NCBI GenBank assembly: GCA_036674765.1
Contig: JARVKI010000014.1
Location: 372,001 to 436,000 of the forward strand
DNA from: Seiridium cupressi
Lineage: Eukaryota > Ascomycota > Sordariomycetes > Amphisphaeriales > Sporocadaceae
Length of the DNA stretch: 64,000 bases
Reading direction: 5' to 3'
Position numbers and translations under genes: made by a program. The notes beneath the pieces are model-generated. The model was not told where the DNA came from. It ran no database searches and saw only the letters and a program-made list of their open reading frames with translations. Of this stretch, positions 33,098-46,600 are shown piece by piece; the stretch's first letter is position 1; each line of letters begins with the position of its first letter.

Positions 33098-35010
33098 TTT
33101 GACGTGGCTGTCGAACGGAAGCAGCAAGATGGAATAAGCAGAGATCAACTGGAAAGAGCTACGACGACAGGATGTGTCGCTCGTCGTTCGCAGTGTTATA
33201 GCACTATAGCACTAAGCGCCAAGGCTACTCAGAGGGACGAGAGGTCGGTCAGTAATGAGCCGCCAGCAAGTGTGGACGACAATGTACCTGGTTTTTAGTA
33301 GAGGAATGTCTCAAAGACAAGCTGATCAGTCTGTCGGCGCGTGACAGAAAAAGAAATAGAAAATCAAATCTTCTGGGACTTGCAAGCGTTGTCGCTGTAG
33401 AAGAAATAGGAGAGTGTTTTTGTCTGGCTGTGGTTGAGGTTCGTCGACCAGGTTTCCAAGTGGTGGGCTCTCGTGTTGTTGTGTGCGAGGAACGGGTTGT
33501 AGGGTCTTCGAAAATTCACCAATTCGGAATCAGAGGATTGTTCTGTGAGCTTCAGAAAGCTCGTTTGCAGTTCTGGCGGCGAGCCTTATCAGCGTGGATG
33601 AACCATGGGTCCAGCTGCTGGTTGCCGTGTGCCCCGTGCTGTTTGATACTGCTGTTAGACAAAGGCAGTATTCACTTCCACATTGGTAGCCTATCAATTG
33701 TGCCAGACGGGTACACACCGTGTATCCAACAAGCAAACACTACTTCACCCCGTGTTTTGGCATCTACCAGCTTCGAATGGGACGAAATCCCAGAGGACCA
33801 TGTGAGCTAGGCTCTGTCTTTGTGAACTGGCAGCCGTTGTGTTGGTTGCCCCTCCAGCGAGAGTATAATATTGCCTCTTTGGGAGTTTACAGGGGTCGCG
33901 CTATCAGCTAGACTAGCTCATTCGTCGATCATCAACTCTGTCTACCAACAATGCGGTACCAAACTCTAAATCACAAATCCATCGCGAACCCGTTACACAA
34001 AACACACGTCCAACGTCACACGATCTCGTTGTATGTGCAACCACACTGGGCCCGCAATATGTTTCTCAAGATTCCCGGCCTGGACTTTCGCCGTCCCATA
34101 GACGCGTGCAGTATCCCATCCGTTACGTTGTGATTCAATTATTATGGCGGGGCACCAATCTTGAATAGAGCAGCCCCACCTCTAAGTATGATTGTCCAAA
34201 GGATCTGTTCATTATGATCCGAGAGGCCTACCCTGACGCCGCATAAGCATAGGGATCTCCTTTGTTTTTGATATCTACTTCATGTCTTAGTCCTTGGACC
34301 AGAGAGAGCCACATAGGTTGGACCTCAGATTTCATACATGTACTGCGCGACAAAAGCGCTCTAGTACTATAATGTTTAGATATGCGCTAGTTATTATAAA
34401 GGATCTAACAAAACAAGAACAGCTTTGGCATTCCTGTCAACTGATAAGTTGCGTAGAATTATGGAATTTTCTATGCCACTGGGAGCCTTGAGAGGGCACG
34501 TATTTTGAATGGACTCTTTGTAGAGTTTTGAAGCTTGAACTTGTGTCAAAAGTTCTCAAATGAATTTGGTATGAACTGGTTTGGTTCTGAATTTGTCGTC
34601 ATTGAATAGAGCCACCAACGAGGGAGCGTGGGCAATGTGATCCCTCCATACCAGGTCCTGATAGGGCACGTCGAGAAGACAGCCAGTCTGTTCTGAGCAG
34701 AATCCCTCATCTAAAAGGGGCCCATGATGCTCGTCACTGTTTGGAGCAAACCATAATATTCAGCTGTCACAAGTCCCCGTATATTGGATAGTGCACCGCG
34801 CTCATAACATGCCATGCCAATTCTATGTTTATGTAAGCTTTTCTAACCATTGAGAAGTCGCTCTCCAGGCCGTGCAACCTGACCCTCCAAACGCATTCCA
34901 TCCCATCTATCTAGCATTGCCAGCTTCATTCAAGCAGTCCCAATTCCCGAAATCTAGCCCTGAGGCTGTTCTATCTCTTTGACAATCGCCTAGAGTTGTG
35001 CGGGTACCTC
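33098..35010. other. Intergenic region
   Basis: This 1.9-kb region lies between two minus-strand genes: the promoter of the DUF726 gene and the 3' flank of the GH63 gene. No gene is recognised. At 34165-34215 a segment around AGCCCCACCTC weakly resembles 25272-25320. Confidence 0.5.
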
Positions 35011-38000
35011 TTAAGGCTGTGTCTCGTATTCGTCCTCCATATTGTAGCCATTGTGCTCCATGTCGGTCTTGACCCTCTCCAACTGCTCACTGATATAATG
35101 ATGTAAATGAGCATCTGCCTCCTTGCGTTCGGTCTCACGTCCGGGGTCAAGATTGGCAACACTATTGCCCAGCGATGCGACGTCATCATCGTCCCCATTC
35201 ACCGAACTGTCAAAATCACTCCTGGCGCCGATCGACCGCGCAGTAGAGGAGCGGCGCATGTGCGGCTTGGCCGGTTTATCTTTGGCTCCTCCCGCAGTCC
35301 GATGGAAGACGTCATCAAAATAGTGAGCCATACCTACCGACGGCGTCCGCGGGGTCTGTGGCAGACGACAGCTGATTCTGAGAGATTGTTAGCTCTGTCT
35401 TTTATGTGTGTACTTCTCTCACTTACCCGGTGTCGTGGATCATGCGGGCGATCAAACCCGTCCATCCACACTGGTGAGTCGCACCCAGACCACGTCCTGT
35501 ATCACCATCGAAGAACTCGTGGAACCACATGTTGTCCTTCCAGTGCGGGTCGAAATCGAGAACGTCGTTTCCGTCGTTGACACTACGGCGTCCATCATCG
35601 CCACGGGCGAACAAGTGTTGCAAGCGGTGCTGGATCTCCTCGGAAACATGGCCAAGATGCATATAATCCCCGGAATTGGTGGGGCACTCGACTTGAAACT
35701 GCGGGCCGTAGAACAGATAGAATCTCTGCAAAGATTCTACCAGCAAAAAGTTGACACACAACCAAATTGGGCCTCTCCAATTGCTGTTGCCTCCGAAGAG
35801 ACCGCTGTCAGAGTCGCCTGGCACATACCCCACAGTGAACTTTTGTCCATTGACATCCATTGAGTAGGGGTTCTCTTTGTGATGCTTGGACAACGAGCGG
35901 ATTCCATGTTCGCTCAAGAACTCATCCTCGTCCAGCATCCTTTTAAGAATCTTCTCAAGACGGTCCTTGCTGACCATTGATAAAAGGATACGATTACCCT
36001 TGCCTCTCTTCCTGATGCTGGCCATGTTCCTTTCCGCCAAGTCGCATCGGTTCTCCATGAACCAGTCGACACGCTTCTTGAAAGAAGGCAGTTTGTTGAT
36101 CAGCTCTGGCTCCAGAGTCAAGGTGGCATAGAGCGGAATGAGACCGACAAGAGACCTAACTGGGAGTTGCTGGATCCAAGGGCCACCCCAGGAGATTGCA
36201 TCGTAGTAGAAGCCATCCTGTTCGTTCCATAGAGATTTCTCCTCGGACTGGCCTGACTTGAAGGTCATGGCGTCGCTGATGAAGATGAAATGCTCGAAGA
36301 ACTTGGAGGCAATATCCTCGTACGTGCGCCTGTGTTTGGCTAGCTCAAGGGCAATGTTCAGCATGCAAAGGCAGTAGAACGCCATCCAACCAGTGCTGTC
36401 GGCCTGCTCTAGGACACCACCCGTAGGGAGGGGTTCCGATCGGTTGAACAGACCAATATTGTCCAAGCCGAGGAAACCTCCCTCGAACACGTTCTTGCCA
36501 TCCATATCCTTTCGGTTGACCCACCATGTGAAGTTGAGCAAGAGTTTCTGGAAGACACGCTCCAGGAAGTCAATGTCCTGCCGTCCGTACAGCTTGCGCT
36601 CGATCTTGAACACGCGGAACGTTGCCCAGGCGTGCACAGGAGGGTTGACGTCTCCAAAATTCCACTCGTAGCTATTCCGATATTAGCCAAAAAGCACTGA
36701 TAGGAGGGTTGGTCCGTTGACTTACGCTGGCAGCTGGCCGTTTGGATGGCAGTACCACTCTCTGGTGAACAGATCAATCTGCTTCTTGGCAAAATCGGGA
36801 TCGATCATGGCTAGCGGGATACAATGGAATGCGCTATCCCAGGCTGCGAAGAAAGGGTATTCCCATGAATCAGGCATGGACAAAATGTCGTCAATGTGTA
36901 GATGTTTCCACTGAGCGTTTCTGACAGATTTCCTGCTGGGAGGTGGTGGTGGTTGGGCCGGGTCACCGTTGGCCCATTGGTCCCAGATGAACTGGTAATA
37001 CTGTTTACACCACATCATTCCCGAGAAGGCTTGACGCTGGATATTACGAAGGTCGTCGCTCATGGGCAAGGGGCTGATGCGGTAGTAGAAGTCGTCTGCT
37101 TCCTCTCGGCGCTTCTCGACGATGTCGTCAAACTCCTCTTCGTCGAGGTAGGTCTCGGACTTCTTGCCGAATCGGAAACGAACGACTAAGATAAAAGTTA
37201 GCAAGCTCTCTAGGCCGTAATCATTTCGAGATACTCACCAGCACATTCTCCAGGCGCAACACCGCCAGACTCATTGAAAGCGAACCAAGCTGCGCATTTT
37301 GTACCGGTCTTGGCTGGGTTGATAGCCTTCTTCTTGCCTTCGACAATGTACTGGTGGAATGCGTCTTTGACATAAGGTACCTTGTTCTCCTGTCCATAGA
37401 GCAGATCGACGTTGGTGTCGTTGTCAGTGAACATAAGCTCGGGCTGGACATCCTCCCCACTGGGACCCACGCCGGGCGACGGCGACATGAGGACATAGCG
37501 ATCGCCAAGCTTGTGATGGGTGGATTTCGCCAGATTCTCCGAGTGGCCTGAGATGGATGGTTTGCGGTCCTCGGGCTCTCTACCCCAGGCCCAGGTATTG
37601 CGGAACCACACGTGGGGGATGATGTGGAGCGGCGCTGGATCGGGACCTCTGTTCCAAGCGGTAACACGGAACAGGAGTTCTTCGGGATCGTCCTCTTCTT
37701 TGGCAGTCTCAATAATAATATCCCAATACCTATCTTCCTCAAAAATGCCGGTATCAATGATTTGGTATTCCTTGTCAGTCTTGGATCGCTTTGCGTTCTC
37801 TTGCAGCAGATCTTCGTAGGGGAAGGCCTTCTGCGGGTACTTGTAAAGGTATTTCATGTAGGAGTGCTAAAGTCGTGAGTATGGAGGGTCAATGTCGGTG
37901 TGATTGGGTACCTACCGTCTAGAGAAGTAGTGTTAGCATGAATTGTACACGGGGGTAAGAAGAAGGCTTACAGGAGTATTGTCGAGGTGAAAGTGAGCTT

Positions 38001-38537
38001 CCTTGATGCTTTCGCCATGATTACCCTGAGGGTTGGACAAGCCAAAGAGACGCTCCTTGAGAAACGGGCTGGTTGTTTATAAGCTATACGTTTTGGAATA
38101 GAGGATCGGGTGCGCTCACTCTTCTTCGTTCCAGAAAGAAAAAGCAATGTTTTGCAGACCGTGAGTGTCGGAGACTCCAGCTATACCGTCCTCGCCCCAC
38201 CGGAAAGCTCGAGATCGGGCATGGTCGTGAGTGAAGTCTATTGCACCACAAGGGGTTAGTACGGAGAAGACTATCGTTGTCCTGGAACAAGCTGCACTTA
38301 CGGCTCCAAGCATCACCATCGGCACTGTAATCCTCGCGCACTGGGAAACAGCAACAGTTAGTACGAAGTCCCGCGCAGTGATGCACCGAGGCACTGGGAC
38401 AGTGTAGTCTTGCCTGTTGCCCATTGTCGCTCGGCAACGTAGGGACCCCATTTCTTCCAGTACTTGACGCGGTCACGGTCTTCCTTCAGACGCTTCTCTT
38501 CCTCAGTGAGGTATTCGTGGCCATCGAAGACGACCAT
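35011..38537 (-). CDS. GH63-type alpha-glycosidase (mannosyl-oligosaccharide glucosidase-like)
   Basis: Nine exons, including a probable 3-nt one: 38537-38414, 38340-38302, 38237-38120, 38068-37972, 37918-37916, 37866-37239, 37185-36726, 36671-35427 and 35377-35011. Every phase closes, giving 1026 residues. Core motifs of the (alpha/alpha)6 barrel are KKWGPYVAERQWATVREDYS, SRAFRWGEDGIAG, FFAAWDSAFHCIPLAMIDP (candidate catalytic Asp), GNSNWRGPIWLCVNFLL and WFHEFFDGDTGRGLG (candidate catalytic Glu in HEFFDGDTG). These match the bacterial-type GH63 branch more than ER glucosidase I: there is no signal peptide or membrane anchor, so a cytosolic protein is likely. The last ~120 residues (acidic, low-complexity) are an added tail. 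Intron 1 has a GC donor (GCAAGA) with a classic TACTAAC branch site. The substrate is not predictable. Confidence 0.9.
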
Positions 38538-41500
38538 GGTGTTGATCTTGGTAGGGGCGCCGACTTGGGATAAATTCGTGTAACAACAAGTGTTATCAAA
38601 GGTGGCGGCTTGGAAAAGCAATCGAGCGCAATTGAGCGGGATTGCTGACCGACGAACGGAAGAGAAGAGCTTGCAGCAAACCTTAAAAAAAAAGTGACAC
38701 AGGTAGGTGTGGTGTGGCAGGAAGATTTCAGGTACGCGAAGAGCTTAGGTTGGCGTGACTATCTAATTCTGGCAAGCCGACGTTTGGGTGAGGAGAAAAC
38801 AGCTAACCTGGGCCGCTTAGTGATGGGCTGCTCACATTAGGTATGGCTACACGTGCATGACATGACCCGAGACAAGGCAGAGCACCCTCAAGTCGTGTCA
38901 GGCAGGGACAAACCAGCGCCCGGCATGTTGACGATGCTGCGAGATGCTGGGGGTGAGGGGCAGCGGGCAGCAGAGCGGTGGGGCTCGCTAGAGGGCGGCA
39001 CTCCAGCTGCGAGCGTGCTTCCCATTTGCCCACCCTGGCCACGGAGTCCAGCGTCTCCAAAGTACAGAGACGGGGAACGGTGCGGAGAATCGTATGGGGA
39101 AACAAGTACTGGAGACTGCACGACAGGAGCTCCCTGTCGGCGACGGCGCTAGTAACGGGAGTGACATCATTCTTGTAATCTGTGCCCTCAACAATCCTCG
39201 TCTCGCGCGGCCAAGTTTTCCGATCGGCGGTGAAAGACGCGATGCTGAATGGCCTTTTGTGGGAAGCCCATGAAGAGCCTCAGGGAAGTAGGCAATCCCG
39301 CTAAATGCCATTCCCCTTGTCCAGTTCGGGCGCCGACTCGAGTCTAGACCCGCACAGCGAGTCCAACTAATAAGGTATATGGATCCTGGATCCTGTCGTG
39401 CTTCCAGTCTTGCTCGTGAATGTGGAAAACCACCAGCCACCCAGGTTGCCGGCAGCAGGATAGATATGTTGAGGTGAGATAAGACGATTCCTTGCTACGT
39501 ATGTCCTTGTCTCATCTCCACCCATTATGTGTTACTGTTACAAGCGCTAGGTTAGCGTAGTGTGTTCGTGTCGGAGCTTCCTACGCGCAGCCGCGGGATG
39601 GGCGTAAGCCATACTACATTGTAGCTTACAAAGAACCAAGACAAACAAACTACGTTCGGCAGTCAACTGCCCGACCAGCCACTATGGATGAAAACCTTCT
39701 GCTGCTACTTCGACATGGCGCTAGCAATGTCAAATGCAAGTCGACACGTCAAATTGGCGTAACAAAAACCTCATTATGCCAGTCTTTTCTGCTACTGTTC
39801 GAAAAGGCTGTCGGGCGCTCACCGTATGAATAGAGGCCAAGGATGTCCTAATAAGCGAAAAAACTCCATCGCCATATGTCCCGATTGGTGGCAGTGTACC
39901 GTTGGTTTGGGTGAAAGAGTTATTGGTCATCCAACTATGCCTACCAAGAATAGAGCATCTGTTATGCTTCTGTGAAGCTCGACTCGAGTCATGCCCACCT
40001 ACACTCCCCGTATCTCGTGTATCAGTGACACTGGCGGAGATTTCATCCAACGGTAAGCTTTCAAGGTTTCTGAGCAAGTCGGCAGTGACAATGTCTACCT
40101 GACTAACCATCTTTGGAGCCGTGGTGGTTATCGTTGATTCAGTTGAAGGTGGTACTGAATAGCGGTGAGCCCTATTTCTCATAGTGCTTGAGGAGCTGGA
40201 TACCTTCCGGTGGCTCCAGACCGAATCGTGTTGGTTTTCTCGTCGATGACGGAGGCCTTGAGGTCCTCGATCTTACGATCATTACGCGCGGGGTTGAAGG
40301 GTTTTCTGTTGCCGGCACAGGTTCATGCCTCGGGACATCTTTTGATGCTGACAACTTTGGTTATTTCAACGACACTTAATTGTAGCCTATTCCCTCCGTA
40401 CCTCTTGGCATTATTAAAGCACAGTCCAATAGCATCATAGGCTATAGCTATACCAGGTTCAATACTGAAGATATAGTCTAAGGGTGGTTTGCACGGTGTT
40501 GCTGTGACGCTCGCCGCAGTGGACAGGGACTCGTTAACAGAGATGGCAACTATTTCCAGTCATACGACGCGATTGCTTGGTGGAAAATATGATAATGCAA
40601 TTGAGCTAGTGTTTGTAAGTCAAGGTATCAGCAGTTGAGCGATATCGTGGTCTGTTCGGAGAGTGTCGATGGACACTTCTATACTTGTCAAGCACCTAGT
40701 TTCATAAATTATCTATAATACGAAAGAGATCCCCATATAATGTTTTGACTATAGACAATTTACCATCCAGACAAACATGGGATTTGATGTGTTTGATCTA
40801 TCACCATGTCATCCATGAATGCATGCCATAGGCGATCAGCTTTCTTCAGCGATGGTGCTCAGTATTTCCCTGGTAATAATCAGGCGTAACCTCCTTGAGC
40901 AGTTAGTACTGGTGCCAGTGAAAGTTAACCATTTAACATTGCTAATCAACCATGATCGACCGGATTTATAGAAGGATGATGTGCATCTAGGCTTCAATCT
41001 AAGTTGACATTCCTTCTCTACTATCAGGCATTTCTTTTTTCTGTATGAGGACGCCACAAATTCGACCTGAGTTGAGTTGAGTTGACTTTCAACACACAGT
41101 ATTCATCACAGTGGGATGGTTTCATCCAATTTGCATATCAGCGTAGTCAGGTGCATTAAAATGGGACATATTTGAATGAGATACTCGAGTATGAGCATTC
41201 CCACAGGAAACGGGAGACAAACGGAGAAGTGCCCACAGTCAATCATCGGCACGGCTGCAGAGGCATCGTCAGCCAAAGTGTTCCGCTGGACTATTGTCGA
41301 CATATACAGGTGAAATGAACTGCGCATTAACCATTCGAAGGACATGCGATTATTTAGGTGCCCCTAGATTGTGTCAAATGTTGAGGCACCGCGCTCCATG
41401 TTGAGGACGATTTAATCAATTTGCCCCAACCTACTGAAAAAGTCGATTGAGGGAAAGTCGGAATAGAGGCAGGCCCATACCCTCAGCGGCCAGCGGTACA

Positions 41501-42327
41501 TTGGGCATTGAGGACAATACAATTTGGCAAAGACGGTGCCAGGGCACCACCTTGCTACTGCTGCTGGCGATGTCTCCGCGTTTGAAGTCTGCCAGTCCAG
41601 GAAGCCAATATGGTGTTGGGTCAAACCCGGATACCCATAACACTCACCCCCTTAACTGTCGGTTTTCCACTGCTAATTCTTATCTGTTATTGGTATCACT
41701 CTCCGAGAACTATCGGGTCTTAGTAGGAAGTGCAAAGAAAAGACCGGCCGAATAATCATGCTGAAGAGCACGCCACTGGACGCAGTCAGGTCAATTGGCA
41801 CGCTTTCGACTGTGCCCGCACTGTTCTAGACTCTTTGGCTACATCAACTAGATTAACTAGATGCGGTTGGCAAAACTATGGCGGAAATAGATCGGTGAGA
41901 CAAAATTTAATTCTTAATCAATAGTCTCGCCACCAACATAACCAACTGGGTGAGCGAAATTCCAAATCTTTCCATTCCGACTCTCGCGAATTCCAAATCT
42001 GGAGAGCGTAGACTACGGAGCTTGGAGGGGAGGTAATGCGCACGTTGTAGGTATCCATTACTGACATGCGTAATAATGTAGTGACATGACCGAATCTTGG
42101 AAAACAATCAACGCGAACGACCTACAGTGTGCGTGAAACTTTGTCACGAAACAATTAGGAAGAGGGAGCGAGAGAACGGGGGACGACCAATAGACGGAGA
42201 AATATCGTATCAACCATAGCGTTTCGTACATTCGTGAGATCATAATTATTATATCAAACTTCTGTCCTTTGGGACGCGTTGAAGTATATGGTACATTTTC
42301 TTTTTATACAATCCAAACATTTCGTGA
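38538..42327. other. Gene-poor region
   Basis: The GH63 promoter is at the left. No confident gene lies in the remaining ~3.5 kb. Minus-strand frames at 39730-40182 (150 codons) and 40172-40354 (60 codons, Pro/Arg-rich) are the best candidates but match nothing I know and cannot be joined by a clear intron. A short GAGTT repeat lies near 41070-41086. Confidence 0.5.
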
Positions 42328-43667
42328 TTATTTCCACTCACTGACTACTAGGAAGTCTTTGGAAACGACAATATTTTTGCTCTGTTGGTCGTGGAGTTCT
42401 TCCTGACTCTCATTTTTCTTACAGACGGTCTTGATTTTCATGCCCATGCTATCACGGTGCCCACTCTTCGCTCCTTTCTTCTGGAAGATCGGGGACCGGA
42501 AGCTTGTTATGCTCGAACGCATACCCGGCTTGTTTTCTTTTGTGTGTTTGCCGAATCCAGCCTCTTCATCGCCGACCTGCGCGAACTCGGACAAATCGTA
42601 CATGTCGTGGGTGTTCCGGCCGCTTAGTTGTAGATGGGTGCCTGAGCGCTGGCCTATACCGCCCGTGGCGCCACCGGAACCTGACGATGGCTTGGTCCAG
42701 CCTAGCCTGTAGCTGACCTCCTTGAGCAAGGGACGTAGTGTTGCGAGACAACCGGCAGTGATGGCGAGGCCTTGCTCGACGGCAGACCAGATCGCAATGT
42801 CGACAGTGGCGTAGAGGAAGTCGATTTGGCGGAATCGTGGAAGGTAAGGGAATCTGGCGACGACGGCAGAGGATGCGATGCAGCCCATGGCCAAGATAGG
42901 GATGATGGTAAACTTTGTTCTCCGGTCGATTTTGAGATCCCAGAGAAGAAATGCAGGTAGGATGGCGAATGTAAAATCGGAGGTAACACTAAATGAACTG
43001 TAAAGAGCGGCAAGTCCAATGATGACTTCAGCGCTGACGCAAGACCCGACATTCGGGTCGCCGTAGATGGCGCCCACTCTCTCCCAAAAGTATGAAACCG
43101 GGGTACACTGGAGAAGGGTGACAAGGAAGAAGGCGATGCCAGCCATAACTGAGCAGAACATGGCGGCATAAACGGTCCACGTGTGAACCTTCTTGACGGT
43201 GATGCGGAGTAGAAAGAAGCCGATGGACATTTTTGAGGCGATCATGCAGGCGGCGTAGGAGAGATAACAGAAGAACCAGCACTGTAATATGAATAGTCAG
43301 TACACATGACATGTTATTGGACAGACGTTTCTGGAAGAGCTTTGACTTACCTCCATGGCCGTCATGGCACCATTCTCGTCCAAGTCCGCGAAGTGGCGAC
43401 CAGTTCCATAATGAACACCGGCTATCGAGAACGAGCCAAATAGAGTGAATGCGATCTGGATGAGAAGCTGTCAGTATCAGGGTGGTGATGTGTAATTCGT
43501 GAACCACTAACCGTTGCCAGCAACATAAACCAATCATCTGTGCCCCACGACTTGACCATGAATAATCGGACGTAGCATCTCAACAACGTGGTGACGATAG
43601 CAAGAGTCATGAATAACACATTGACAGCAAAGAGCTGGGGGCCTCTGTTCTCGACCTCGTCGGCCAT
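42328..43667 (-). CDS. PTH11/fungal-rhodopsin-type integral membrane protein
   Basis: Three exons: 43667-43512, 43455-43351 and 43281-42328, joined in phase 0, give 404 residues. About seven membrane segments are visible; they include FAVNVLFMTLAIVTTLLRCY, FMLLATIAFTLFGSFSI and WFFCYLSYAACMIASKMSIG. Family marks are the WGTDDWFMLLA motif after TM2, the GVHYGTGRH loop, CTPVSYFWERV with the conserved W, and a C-terminal PFAM-like block (ARFPYLPRFRQIDFLYATVD then IWSAVEQGLAITAGCLATLRP). The cytoplasmic tail is Ser/Lys-rich. No CFEM domain precedes it. Members act or are predicted as receptors in surface sensing; ligand unknown. It lies alone between two gene-poor stretches, where such genes are often found. 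Confidence 0.88.
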
Positions 43668-46600
43668 CTTTGCCGTACTGCTAGGGGGATGTTATCCAGC
43701 TCTGTGGGAGTCCTCGGAGAGTCGCGGAGGAACAGCAGCAAAAATGGCACCATTTCCAAGCACAGAGCATGCGGAGACATGATGATTATATGGATTTCCT
43801 GAAAGGGAGTCCCTGTCAGGGTTGTGTCAAAACGGCGACATCGTTCGTCCCAGGTATTCAACCTGCAGCCCGAACCCCCCGGCGGCCCTTATTGTTCCTG
43901 CACTAGGTCGGTTTGCGGGTCTGGATCATCGCCATATTGTAGGAGAATGTATACGGGACCCTCATACCGCGTGGGTTTTGACACAGCCGAGTGCAACATC
44001 CTCAACAGCTAATAGTGGGTAGAGGTAGTAGAATCCACAACTGCCGTGACGCCAAAGACGGTACCACAGGCCGAGTTCGGGTTTGTAACGCGTGGTTGGA
44101 TGGGGTCATAGAGGGTCCAGTTAGGTGAACGAGCCTAGTTTTGAGCCGTGGGATCTGGAAGCGGCTCTGCGGCCGGTACTAAAGACGAACACTTGCCCCT
44201 GTGGTTCTTAGGGGCCGAGGATACCGGCTAGCGCAGAGCCATTAGACTCGAATGGACTGAGGAATTGACAGGTGTGTGAAGTGGTTGTCGAATCTCACCT
44301 GAACCTTGGAGGCCCTTGCCGCAAATCTTGTGGTTTGACAGAACTATGGTTGACGAGCTAAGCATTCTCAAAACTCGGTACTTATGGCGCGTCATTAGGA
44401 ATTCACATCCGGATTTGCGATCGCGGCAGAGGCTAACACGGGCGCTTGTGCCGAGCACAGACACTTATGCTATACTAGCTGCACGATATTATATCCTTCC
44501 GAGTTGAAACACACGGTGAATTCGTGGATGGCTTTGGACCAAAAGCCCGGGTTTGGCATAGCGGACCGCCTCAAACATGTTCGGCTGATATCGAAGCTCG
44601 AGCCGCGCTGGAACTAGTGCTTCAAACGTAACCTTATACCATCTTTTAATCGCCCGCTACAATATGCCGGGCGTCATTCCGGCGCGGCCTTTAAATGCAC
44701 AGACGGGTTCCTGGAGATCACATCGGCGCAATGTCCTCTTTGCGTATGGAGAATATCATAGATCGAGTTGTAAGGTTAATTATTGGGCTTTTGGATACCC
44801 GTACCCACGAGCCGATCTCAGCCCGTAACAATGGATGCGGACTATGTATCATAGGCTGGGCACCAGTTCAGCTAGAAATAAAATTGCGTGTCTCGGCGAC
44901 TTTAACTCTTACACGGCAGTTGGAGAGCTTGGATATCAGTCCCGGGTCCCCCGATGAGCCTGGTGAAGGAGCTGGTGATTCTATGCGAACACACTAGTGC
45001 TAGGATCGAGTACTATGTATGTAAAGCCTCGCGCATCGGCAAGCACCCAGAACCATTGCCCCGGGTTCTTGCGCAATCCTGCAAGTCGATGCCGTTCTCT
45101 ATCATTGACAAAAACCTCCGACTATACCAAACTCTATTCCGGGTCATGAGAGGTTCGGCCGCACACATCGAATTGAGTTTGACTGTCAAGCTCTCCAAGT
45201 TTTTTTTCGGCTTTACGATCCATACGGGCCTGGTGCATGTGCATCTGTGACAGGAGACAGCTCGCTAACAATGTAGATCTGGTTCTTGGGTAACCCGGTG
45301 AATCTTCTAATCAAAGTTTAAAACTTCGACTTTCTGTGTGAGATCGAGGCTAATAAACCTTGAGAAGGTTCTAGAAACGCTTCACGCCACAGACGACCAG
45401 GTGATTAGTGCATAGCGAGCGGTACATGCCATCCCAGCGGCCGCAGAGACTCTAGAATCGTCTGTCGGTTAGCTATTACCGAGAGTGTTCACTTCCACGT
45501 TGGCTGAATCGCGTCGGGAGGACAAGACAGACGATGTTGTTGAATCAGAAGAACGACACTCGGCATATTGATCAGCGATGGTATGTGTTTAGCACGTGCC
45601 GTCATCGGCTAATTTACAGCATGCTATATGTGACGATGTCACTCGGGCAGCTACGACGTCCATGGCATCAGATGCAGGGCCAGTAGAAGATAAGAGAGTG
45701 ACCGTGATAGGATTGAAGGGTCTCACCACCAAGATGCGCGATCATACTGCCATTGCATGGCAGGAGGGAATCCGATTTGCGGGACAAGCGAGATACATGA
45801 GCACAGAAAACCAGGTCAATATTTTCTCGAACCTCAGCGTGGGCCAACATGTGACCTATATCCATTGATGGCCCAATACCATTTCTGAGTAGCGCTCACG
45901 CCTGCTGACGGCGATTATCGTATGATCAAGGCTGATGGATTCGTTCAAGACGCAGCCCTATCTATGTTTGTGGCAGAATCCTTACTGGTCCACTCGCACG
46001 TGTTTCGAAATTGACGTCCAGGGTTTATCACGATCTTGTACGTAATCGTCTCGCCAAGAGTCTCTTCATTTGCTAATGTTAATATATAATTACGACGAAG
46101 CATTCCTCTCAACTCCATGTAAAGCACTTCTGGACCCAGTTCTACCAGGTGTTGCTCACAAAGTGACACTCATGGATTTGTGGAGGGGCTCGTCTGTGAG
46201 GTGCTTCAATGTCACATACAACACCGGCTAATTGACAGATTTGTGCCAGGTCTTCGGGATACTCAATATTCTCATGCAGTCATTCCGCTTTGTCCCACCT
46301 CACCTTCGGCAGCCCGTAACATTGCTGCGGCTGAGAGCGTGCAGAAACCGTGGATCGCCATTCGTCTACTTGTACCTGTTCTCAAGAATCCTTGCATGAG
46401 GAGACACATCATTGCCTCCGTCCCCTTTGTGCATTACAAATTTGCCAGGAAATAACACATCGACTCGTTCTGTGTAGTTGATGTGTCCAAGGAGACCAAA
46501 GGCACGTAGCATGAGCTACATATGGTACTCTCTCGGTCCGATCGGTTACGAGATACTCCGATCGAATGTTCATGCTACACAACAATGTAGGCAGCGCCGT

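Noticed and set aside
41431..41643. Overlapping short frames with hydrophobic or Ser-rich peptides
   Set aside because: No motif recognised and no exon structure; left as intergenic.
44954..45250. 98-codon plus-strand frame in the gene-poor region
   Set aside because: No domain, no convincing splice partners and no leader features; it cannot be told from chance.
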